A DNA stretch of 51,799 nt. Source: Bacteroides sp. (lineage in GTDB: Bacteria > Bacteroidota > Bacteroidia > Bacteroidales > Bacteroidaceae). The stretch is from NCBI GenBank assembly GCA_019414725.1, contig DXLM01000013.1, forward strand, positions 1-51,799. The letters are read 5' to 3'. Positions within the stretch are counted from its first letter, which is position 1; each line of letters begins with the position of its first letter. Shown in pieces: positions 46,601-51,799 of this stretch. The position numbers and the translations under genes were made by a program. A model generated the notes under the pieces. It did not search any database. It was not told where the DNA came from and was given only the letters and a program-made list of their open reading frames with translations.

Positions 46601-46765
46601 GATTGCCTGTGCTGCTGCATCCATACTTTCATAAGCAAAAAAGTTTGTATGCATCGGAGCACGATTGACAGCATTTACTTCCGGATCTTGCCATTCCTTG
46701 AAGGTCTGTGCCTGAGAAGAAAGTGCACAAGCTCCCAGGATGCCTAATAAAAGATGTTTTTTCAT
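43661..46765 (-). CDS. GH2 beta-galactosidase, exported
   Basis: A 1034-aa GH2 enzyme of LacZ-like five-domain layout, with signal peptide MKKHLLLGILGACALSSQAQ. The sugar-binding and Ig-like domains cover about 40-345. The TIM barrel holds acid/base Glu465 (SLGNEAGYG) and nucleophile Glu529 (IQCEYAHAMGNSEGG). The C-terminal beta-galactosidase small-chain domain (about 750-1030) is complete. It would release galactose from plant or host glycans in the periplasm; the galactose genes about 10 kb upstream could use the product. It is monocistronic and convergent to the pectin genes. Confidence 0.95.
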   Translation of the reverse strand: MKKHLLLGILGACALSSQAQTFKEWQDPEVNAVNRAPMHTNFFAYESMDAAAQAIKEHSNNFMTLNGNWKFFWVKNADARPTDFWKVDFNDKGWDDLQVPAVWELNGYGDPIYLNVGYAWRNQFTNNPPYVPVENNHVGSYRREIVVPADWKGKDIIAHFGAVSSNMYLWVNGKYVGYSEDSKLEAEFDLTSYLKPGQKNVIAFQVFRWCDGSYLEDQDFFRYTGVARDCYLYTRNKNRIDDIRVTPDLDSEYKNGSLAVELKLKGSSKVTLDLLDAQNQVVATKEVAGSGKVSATIALDAPHKWSAETPYLYTLRATLKKGNEVSEVVPVKVGFRKVELKDAQILVNGQPVLFKGANRHEMDPDGGYYVSRERMIQDIQIMKQFNINAVRTCHYPDDNFWYELCDKYGIYVVAEANLESHGMGYEEKTLAKVSSYKKAHLERNQRNVQRGFNHPSIIFWSLGNEAGYGPNFEAAYEWVKAEDPSRAVQYERAGLNGKTDIYCPMYYRYKDCEEYAKNPDSPKPLIQCEYAHAMGNSEGGFKEYWDLIRKYPKYQGGFIWDFVDQSCRWTGKDGKMIYAYGGDFNRFDASDNNFCDNGLISPDRKPNPHMYEVGYFYQNIWTSAGDLSKGEIKVYNENFFRDLSAYALEWEVLKNGKAVRSGRVENLSVAPRQTTNVKLDLGKTCKCAEWLLNVKYVQKNREGLLPAGHVVAKAQLTLNPYKAPAMDLANVEEKNVAVVVPQIKDENVNRIVVKGENFNIQFNKQSGYMDKYEVNGLEMIKEGEAMTPNFWRAPTDNDFGAGLQQKYAAWNNPGIKLVSLKAEMVDGIAVVSAEYEMKQVSAKLALTYAINNKGAVKVTQKMTADKSAKVANMFRFGMQMVMPASFEKISYYGRGPVENYADRKTSTDLGIYNQSVDEQFYAYIRPQENGTKSDIRWWKQLNVAGNGLMFVAEAPFSASALHYTIESLDSGWEKKQEHSNEVEKADLTNVLIDKAQMGLGCVDSWGAIPEPQYLLPYGDYEFSFIMTPVYHSYR

Positions 46766-46809
46766 AATAAAATTAGGTACTCTTATATTAATAAAATTAT
46801 ATCAATACA

Positions 46810-46817
46810 AAAGTAGT
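46810..46817 (-). promoter_or_regulatory. -7 box of the GH2 gene
   Basis: TACTTTTG on the minus strand, exact match, 44 nt before the GH2 start codon. The -33 box is weak. Confidence 0.55.
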
Positions 46818-46838
46818 GATTTTTAAATTATAAAAAAA

Positions 46839-46873
46839 CAGGTCAGCCGGTTTATTACCAGCCAACCTGTTCT
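46839..46873 (-). terminator. Terminator of the Nfn-like gene
   Basis: AACAGGT pairs with ACCTGTT with inner GGCTGG/CCGGCT pairing, followed on the minus strand by a seven-T run. Confidence 0.85.
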
Positions 46874-46910
46874 CTATAAGATTTATATACTAATATCAAT
46901 TTTCTTCCGC

Positions 46911-49205
46911 TTACCCGCGCAACTGTTTATCCATTGCGGCAGCAGCACGGCGTCCGTCACCCATTGCCAGAATTACGGTAGCTCCACCGCGGACAATATC
47001 GCCTCCTGCGTAAATAGTAGGAATAGACGACTGCATATCATCATTTACAGCAATTGTTCCTTTTCGTCCTAATTCCAGTCCAAGAATCGAATTCGGGACA
47101 ATCGGATTCGGAGATACTCCCACGCTGACGATAGCCATATCAATGTCTATTGTTTCTACAGCTCCAGGAATAGCAACAGGGCTGCGACGTCCTGAAGCAT
47201 CCGGTTCACCCAATTCCATCTTCTGCAAAACAACTTGTTTTACACGTCCTTTTTCATCTGCTATATACTCTATCGGATTATGCAAAGTCAGGAATTCCAC
47301 ACCTTCCTCTTTGGCATGTTTTACTTCCTCCAGACGAGCCGGCATTTCTGCCTCCGAACGGCGATAAATAATCATTGCCTTTTCAGCTCCAAGGCGGCGA
47401 GCTGTACGTACAGAGTCCATAGCAGTATTACCACCACCGATAACAGCCACACGCTTGCCAAATGTTACCGGAGTATCAGAATCTTCACTAGCCGCATCCA
47501 TCAGATTGACACGAGTCAGATATTCATTGGATGACATAATATTGATAGAATTTTCCCCCGGAATGTTCATGAAGTTTGGAAGTCCGGCACCAGATGCTAC
47601 GAATACACCTTTATAGCCTTCCTGCTCCAATTCTTCCACGCTGATAGTCTTGCCGATGATACAGTCTTTGACAAACTGTACGCCCATCTTCGACAGGTTT
47701 TCTATTTCAACATCAACAATCTTGTTCGGCAAACGGAATTCAGGAATACCGTACTTCAGCACTCCACCAATTTCGTGCAAAGCTTCGAATACAGTTACAT
47801 CGTAACCAAGTTTTGCCATATCTCCGGCAAATGAAAGTCCGGCAGGTCCGGAACCTACAACTGCAACTTTGATACCGTTCTTTTCAGCTATTTCAGGAAC
47901 AGAAATCTGACCGCTTTCACGTTCATAATCGGCAGCAAAACGCTCCAGATAACCAATAGCTACTGCTTCGTGTCCCATCTTCAGGTGAATACACTTTGAT
48001 TCACACTGCTTTTCCTGTGGACAAACACGACCACATACAGCAGGCAAAGCACTGGTCTGCTTCAAGACACGGGCAGCTTCGAGGAATTCACCACGCTCGA
48101 TATTTTTAATGAATCCAGGTATATTGATACCGACCGGACAACCTTCCATACACGATGGATTAGCACAATCCAGACAACGTTTAGCTTCTGTCAGTGCCTG
48201 TTCCTCATTCAAGCCTAAGTTTACTTCTTCTTTACGGCTGTGAGAACGGTACTCCGGATCGAGCTCATTCATTTTCACACGTGGAATGGCAGTACGTTCC
48301 TTCGGCTTCATTGCTTTACGTAACTCTGCACGCCACGGTGTATTACGGTCTTCAACAGCCTTCACAGCTTCACATGTATCAGGCTGTACAGCATCCAGTT
48401 TATGTATTTCTTCACGTTCAATATCCTTGAACGCTCCCATACGCTTCAACATTTCATCGAAATCCACCTGATGTCCGTCGAACTCAGGACCATCTACGCA
48501 AACGAATTTCGTCTTGCCACCCACAGTGATACGGCACGCTCCGCACATACCTGTACCATCTACCATGATTGTATTAAGCGAAACATCGGTAGGAATTTCG
48601 TATTTCTTGGTAAGCAGACAAACAAATTTCATCATGATAGCCGGACCAATGGCAAAACACTTATCTACCTTTTCACGCTTGATTACCTCTTCAATACCTT
48701 CGGTCACCAAACCTTTCTTGCCATACGAACCATCATCGGTCATAATAATTACTTCATCCGAACTTTCTCTCATTTCTTTTTCCAAAATGATCAGCTCCTT
48801 AGAACGGCCCGCCAATACAGTAATGACACGGTTTCCAGCAGCCTTCAGAGCCTGAACAATAGGCAACATCGGAGCTACTCCTACTCCACCTCCAGCGCAA
48901 ACTACTGTTCCGAAGTTCTCGATGTGGGTTGCTTTACCCAACGGACCTACTACATCGGTAATATAATCACCCTCGTTCAGTTCACACAAACGAGTTGATG
49001 ACAGACCGACCTCTTGTACGACCAACGTAATAGTTCCCTTTACAGGATCGGCTTCTGCAATGGTAAGAGGCATACGTTCACCTTTTTCACCTACACGTAC
49101 AATCACAAAATGACCAGCCTTACGTGACTTAGCAATCAGGGGAGCTTCGATTACCAGCTTAAAAACCTTTTCTGAAAAATGTTCTTTTGAAATAATTTTA
49201 TTCAT
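46911..49205 (-). CDS. Fused Nfn-type ferredoxin-NADP+ oxidoreductase (FNR-like + GltD-like)
   Basis: A 764-aa fusion. Residues 1-280 match the ferredoxin-NADP reductase/DHOD-B electron transfer subunit: FAD segment MPLTIAEADPVKG, NAD segment VVCAGGGVGVAPMLPIVQAL, and a [2Fe-2S] site with Asp216, Cys221, Cys224 and Cys236, the Asp-Cys3 pattern described for NfnA. Residues 300-764 match the small subunit of glutamate synthase: two cysteine clusters (CLDCANPSCMEGCP, CGRVCPQEKQCESKC), FAD motif VGSGPAGLSFAG and NADPH motif VIGGGNTAMDSVR. In two-subunit Nfn these parts bifurcate electrons between NADH, NADPH and ferredoxin. No large glutamate synthase subunit is adjacent, which favours Nfn over glutamate synthesis. 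Confidence 0.88.
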   Translation of the reverse strand: MNKIISKEHFSEKVFKLVIEAPLIAKSRKAGHFVIVRVGEKGERMPLTIAEADPVKGTITLVVQEVGLSSTRLCELNEGDYITDVVGPLGKATHIENFGTVVCAGGGVGVAPMLPIVQALKAAGNRVITVLAGRSKELIILEKEMRESSDEVIIMTDDGSYGKKGLVTEGIEEVIKREKVDKCFAIGPAIMMKFVCLLTKKYEIPTDVSLNTIMVDGTGMCGACRITVGGKTKFVCVDGPEFDGHQVDFDEMLKRMGAFKDIEREEIHKLDAVQPDTCEAVKAVEDRNTPWRAELRKAMKPKERTAIPRVKMNELDPEYRSHSRKEEVNLGLNEEQALTEAKRCLDCANPSCMEGCPVGINIPGFIKNIERGEFLEAARVLKQTSALPAVCGRVCPQEKQCESKCIHLKMGHEAVAIGYLERFAADYERESGQISVPEIAEKNGIKVAVVGSGPAGLSFAGDMAKLGYDVTVFEALHEIGGVLKYGIPEFRLPNKIVDVEIENLSKMGVQFVKDCIIGKTISVEELEQEGYKGVFVASGAGLPNFMNIPGENSINIMSSNEYLTRVNLMDAASEDSDTPVTFGKRVAVIGGGNTAMDSVRTARRLGAEKAMIIYRRSEAEMPARLEEVKHAKEEGVEFLTLHNPIEYIADEKGRVKQVVLQKMELGEPDASGRRSPVAIPGAVETIDIDMAIVSVGVSPNPIVPNSILGLELGRKGTIAVNDDMQSSIPTIYAGGDIVRGGATVILAMGDGRRAAAAMDKQLRG

Positions 49206-49252
49206 TTCCTCGTACTATAAGTTAGTTATTTTTTGCAATTCATTATATTTTG

Positions 49253-49283
49253 CAAAGTTACCACTAAATAAAATAATACCAAA
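49253..49283 (-). promoter_or_regulatory. Promoter of the Nfn-like gene
   Basis: On the minus strand TTTG (49283-49280), a 19-nt spacer and TAACTTTG (49260-49253) fit the Bacteroidetes consensus exactly, with about 45 nt of leader. Confidence 0.75.
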
Positions 49284-49447
49284 AGAAATCTTCAAAATCG
49301 CAATTTTCGTTGTATATTTTTGTCACACAACGTTCTTAATTCAACTATAAAATCATAACCGTTATAAAAATCAGCAGTCAGCGTACCATTTTTAAAAGGG
49401 ATTTTACTATTTTATAAAATCTACAACTCTTCCACATAATATAAACA

Positions 49448-49535
49448 TTTCACTAAGGTGAAACTATCGCCTCACTATAGTGAAATGATAGCTTCACTTG
49501 AATGAAACGTTCACTCCACCATAGTGAAACATTAT
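49448..49535. repeat. Array of four TTTCACTATAGTGAAA-like palindromes, exact 22-bp period
   Basis: Units start at 49448, 49470, 49492 and 49514. Their 16-bp cores are TTTCACTAAGGTGAAA, CCTCACTATAGTGAAA, CTTCACTTGAATGAAA and CTCCACCATAGTGAAA. The GTGAAA half is best conserved. The 6-bp linkers (CTATCG, TGATAG, CGTTCA, CATTAT) differ. The array lies 165 bp upstream of the -33 box of the Nfn-like gene. Confidence 0.85.
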
Positions 49536-49579
49536 ATTTATAGGGAAAAAGTAGCATAAACATACCCAGCCATATAAAA

Positions 49580-49619
49580 AAATCTCCTCCGGATTCCCGA
49601 AAGATTCCGAAGGAGATTT
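49580..49619 (-). terminator. Terminator of the glycosidase-like gene
   Basis: AAATCTCCT-CGGA pairs with TCCG-AGGAGATTT around a loop containing CCCGAAAG. On the minus strand a seven-T run follows. Confidence 0.85.
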
Positions 49620-49658
49620 CATTTTTGTAGCCTCACTACTTATATTGCTACAATGGCA

Positions 49659-50771
49659 TCAGGGTTTTACCTGAATAGCTTTATCAAATTCAGCCCAATG
49701 TTCATCAGTCATATTGGCAGGAATAAACAATGCCACTCCAGCAGCTCCTGCTTCAATAGAACCACGAACAGCTTCACCGATTTCTGAAGGAATCAGACCG
49801 TGGCCTTCCGGATCTTTGATATTAGCCTTATTCTGCCAGTCACGGCAAATGAACAAACCACTGTAAACAGGCTTCTTTCCATTTACGGAAGCTACTTCTT
49901 CCTTAGTTATTTCTCCTACCCAAGAAGCCGGTTCCAGATAGAAATCATTATAATTCATCGGGAAGAATGCATCGATATCCCATTTGTTCCATTCCTGACG
50001 AACCAGTTTTTTAGCATATGAGTCCGGACCTGGGAATACAGCAGCACTGACTTTTTTGCCTTTTGCATGAACTGCAGCCGCAATCTTATTTACCAGACTG
50101 GTAATACGGTTGTAACGGAACTGTTTCCATTCTTCACAAGTAGAAGGATCTTCTACCGACTTGATATCGATACCGCTTTCAGCCTTGAAATCGGCTACAC
50201 ATTTGTCGCAGTAACAATAATCGGCTGTAGGATATTCTTCATTCATCACCAGACCATATTTATCCCAAAGTCCACGTGCCAGAATTACATCGACATAGCG
50301 AATATAATCCAGATGAATGAAATCAACTTCGGGAATCTCTGCAATCTTACTATATTCAGTAACCAGATAATTGATTACATCCGGATTGTTCGGACACATA
50401 CATTTATAATAAGGAACATATGCCTGCACAGTATATGCCGATTCGCCTTTACGGTTTACCGCATACCAAGTAGAATCTGCATCCCCTTTCAACATTGCAG
50501 GAATCCATGCATGATACTCCAATCCGGTAGCATGAGCTATTTTTGCAGCACGAGTATGTTTTTCTACATTGAAACCACCCGCATTATAACACATACCTAC
50601 CAGCCCGTGGTCCTTCCATTTTTTGAAATCGGACTGTATAGACGCTTCTGTAGCCTCCTCACCTTCTCCTTGCCAACCATATACAGGAATAGTTTTCACT
50701 GATTCATTTGAGCATGAAGAAAAGCCCAATACACATGCTACCGTAGCAGCCAATAATAACTTGATTTTCAT
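49659..50771 (-). CDS. Lipoprotein with glycoside-hydrolase-like TIM barrel
   Basis: A 370-aa lipoprotein with lipobox Cys20 (FSSC). The sequence follows the barrel pattern of GHL/family-10-like hypothetical glycosidases: GLVGMCYNAGGFNVEKH, YHAWIPAM, DFIHLDYIRYVD (possible catalytic Asp/Tyr strand), the cysteine pair in DYCYCDKCVADF, KVSAAVFPGPDS, and IDAFFPMNYNDFY. No substrate can be named. It is monocistronic, on the same strand as the Nfn-like gene but separated from it by a terminator and 450 bp. Confidence 0.75.
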   Translation of the reverse strand: MKIKLLLAATVACVLGFSSCSNESVKTIPVYGWQGEGEEATEASIQSDFKKWKDHGLVGMCYNAGGFNVEKHTRAAKIAHATGLEYHAWIPAMLKGDADSTWYAVNRKGESAYTVQAYVPYYKCMCPNNPDVINYLVTEYSKIAEIPEVDFIHLDYIRYVDVILARGLWDKYGLVMNEEYPTADYCYCDKCVADFKAESGIDIKSVEDPSTCEEWKQFRYNRITSLVNKIAAAVHAKGKKVSAAVFPGPDSYAKKLVRQEWNKWDIDAFFPMNYNDFYLEPASWVGEITKEEVASVNGKKPVYSGLFICRDWQNKANIKDPEGHGLIPSEIGEAVRGSIEAGAAGVALFIPANMTDEHWAEFDKAIQVKP

Positions 50772-51204
50772 AAATTTGATTATTTATTAATAATAAAAAT
50801 AGTACTGTCAGCAAATATCAGCTGTAACATAAAACAGTTAAAAACTGAATAACTCTTATAAAGTAAATATAAATTTCTAAATAAAACATCCTATAATGCT
50901 GTTTTTTTTACATCCCGATATAATTTTTGTCTATTGAACCCACTTAATCTTCCACCAAAGACCTCATTACCGTTTTACAAAACACATTAAAATTACTTTT
51001 AATGCTCCTATAATCATTCACATAATTAGTCAAACAACTTTTTCATATGAAACATTCAAGCCCTACCTATAAGATATTACATATCAATATATTATACAAT
51101 CAGCAAAAATTTTTTTTATCTATAAAGAGGAAATAATTATCCAAAATTCCTATTCGATTGAAAATAAGCTTTATCTTTGTGGGTAGACTAATATATTCAA
51201 AACC
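50772..51204. other. Divergent intergenic region, A/T-rich
   Basis: 433 bp without a gene between a leftward lipoprotein gene and the rightward TPR gene. I see a small hairpin CAGTT-aaa-AACTG near 50834, a near-miss -7 box (GATATTTG, minus strand) before the lipoprotein gene, and an exact -7 box for the TPR gene. Nothing else is recognisable. Confidence 0.6.
51172..51179 (+). promoter_or_regulatory. -7 box of the TPR/ferredoxin operon
   Basis: TATCTTTG, exact match, 25 nt before the TPR gene ATG. No clear -33 box. Confidence 0.55.
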
Positions 51205-51483
51205 ATGACCGAAAAGCTGAAAGAGATAAAGAATTTAATAGCCGAAGGTTCTACCGAACACGCTATCGACCAATTAAATCAATTAATCAATTTAAATCCT
51301 GAATATGCTGCCGAAGCATATTATTTATTAGGAAATGCTTTCCGCAAGAAAGGTGACTGGCAAGGAGCATTGAACAACTATCAGGAAGCCATTGCATTAA
51401 ATCCGGATAGTCCGGCAGCAGAAGCACGGAATATGGTGATGGATATTCTTAACTTTTACAATAAAGATATGTTTAATCAATAA
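51205..51483 (+). CDS. Small TPR-repeat protein
   Basis: A 92-aa cytoplasmic protein made of about two tetratricopeptide repeats (AAEAYYLLGNAFRKKGDWQ, ALNNYQEAIALNPDSPAA) preceded by a helix. TPRs mediate protein-protein contacts. It starts an operon with a ferredoxin subunit 12 bp downstream, so it may help assemble or regulate the oxidoreductase encoded there. Confidence 0.85.
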   Translation: MTEKLKEIKNLIAEGSTEHAIDQLNQLINLNPEYAAEAYYLLGNAFRKKGDWQGALNNYQEAIALNPDSPAAEARNMVMDILNFYNKDMFNQ

Positions 51484-51495
51484 GGTAATCGACTT

Positions 51496-51726
51496 ATGGC
51501 TAAAATGAAAGGTGTAGTTGTAGTGAATACAGAACGCTGCAAAGGGTGCAACTTGTGCGTAGTAGCTTGCCCGTTACACGTACTGTCGCTCACCGCCAAA
51601 GTAAATCAAAAAGGATATAACTATGTGCAACAGGTAGTAGAAGATACCTGTAACGGATGCTCTTCGTGCGCCATTGTGTGTCCAGACGGTTGCTTAACCG
51701 TATACAGAGCAAAATGTGAAGAATAA
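51496..51726 (+). CDS. 2[4Fe-4S] ferredoxin, 2-oxoacid:ferredoxin oxidoreductase delta-type subunit
   Basis: A 76-aa ferredoxin with two CxxCxxCxxxC clusters: Cys15, 18, 21, 25 (CKGCNLCVVACP) and Cys52, 55, 58, 62 (CNGCSSCAIVCP). A free-standing small subunit of this type, at the head of an operon after a TPR gene, is typical of the 2-oxoglutarate or branched-chain 2-oxoacid:ferredoxin oxidoreductases (KorD/VorD) of Bacteroides. The catalytic subunits would follow beyond the window edge. It would carry electrons from the thiamine site to ferredoxin. Confidence 0.85.
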   Translation: MAKMKGVVVVNTERCKGCNLCVVACPLHVLSLTAKVNQKGYNYVQQVVEDTCNGCSSCAIVCPDGCLTVYRAKCEE

Positions 51727-51799
51727 CTTTAAAGCAAAACAATCAGAATTACCTTAGATTTGCATCCGAGGATTACAGATAAAATAGAAAGGATAAATT

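Larger units (their letters stand above)
49206..49658. other. Intergenic region upstream of the Nfn-like gene
   Basis: 453 bp without a gene. It holds the Nfn promoter (49253-49283), an A/T-rich stretch, the four-unit palindrome array (49448-49535) and the terminator of the next gene (49580-49619). Confidence 0.7.

Noticed and set aside
48402..48998. 198-aa open frame antisense to the Nfn-like gene (similar ones opposite galK, GH2 and the lipoprotein at 50067-50702)
   Set aside because: Composition is that of a codon shadow (rich in F, I, S, T, H), with no domain and no promoter; the sense gene is clear.
46911..49205. Plain glutamate synthase small subunit or DHOD electron transfer subunit
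   Set aside because: Both parts are fused in one chain and neither a large glutamate synthase subunit nor pyrD is adjacent; Nfn fits better.

Overview
The window looks like chromosomal DNA of a gut Bacteroidales, most likely Bacteroides or Phocaeicola (inference, no search was run). Three things point there. Upstream regions repeatedly carry the Bacteroidetes -7 box TAnnTTTG in place of the usual -10/Shine-Dalgarno pattern. Exported proteins are mostly lipoproteins or beta-barrels. The gene families are typical of the group (Wzi-like protein, DUF4468, META-domain lipoproteins, a FucP-type sugar symporter, GH2/GH28/CE12 enzymes). The DNA is A+T-rich.

Positions 1 to about 8550 are accessory: one end of a mobilizable (IME/NBU-like) element. 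Its leftward operons hold an excisionase-like zinc-ribbon/HTH protein overlapping a 418-aa tyrosine integrase, a second small HTH protein, a DUF3987 ATPase, a DUF6371/Toprim primase-like protein, a relaxosome protein, a MOBP-type relaxase and a membrane-anchored coiled-coil protein. A second, shorter tyrosine recombinase (invertase-like) faces the other way at the far left, next to a truncated divergent ORF. There is an oriT-like nested hairpin upstream of the mob genes and an iteron-like cluster between the two replication-type genes. The element's right end must lie between the integrase-operon promoter (about 8510) and the dnaK terminator (8561). Its left end is not in the window.

Positions 8.6-51.8 kb look like core chromosome. 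dnaK diverges from an efflux operon (lipoprotein adaptor, RND pump, TolC-like protein, LytS-type kinase, LytTR regulator), followed by a large outer-membrane barrel protein. Pump and TolC genes each carry one single-base frameshift. Then come a META-domain lipoprotein, a carboxy(nor)spermidine dehydrogenase-like gene, bcp, recA with a secreted HExxH protein, grpE-dnaJ, folC, a galactose cluster (galM, symporter, galK), a Wzi-family protein, transketolase-rpiB, a DUF4468 protein with a pectin pair (GH28 and CE12), a GH2 beta-galactosidase, a fused Nfn-type NADPH/ferredoxin oxidoreductase, a glycosidase-like lipoprotein, and the start of a 2-oxoacid:ferredoxin oxidoreductase operon (TPR protein, 2[4Fe-4S] ferredoxin).

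The least explained signals are two intergenic arrays of four short palindromes at two-helical-turn spacing: TTTGTACAAA-type at 10820-10894 (period 21/21/22) and TTTCACTATAGTGAAA-type at 49448-49529 (period exactly 22). A separate pair of 12-bp direct repeats, 21 bp apart, just upstream of the efflux promoter fits a LytTR operator and suggests the operon's own regulator controls it.
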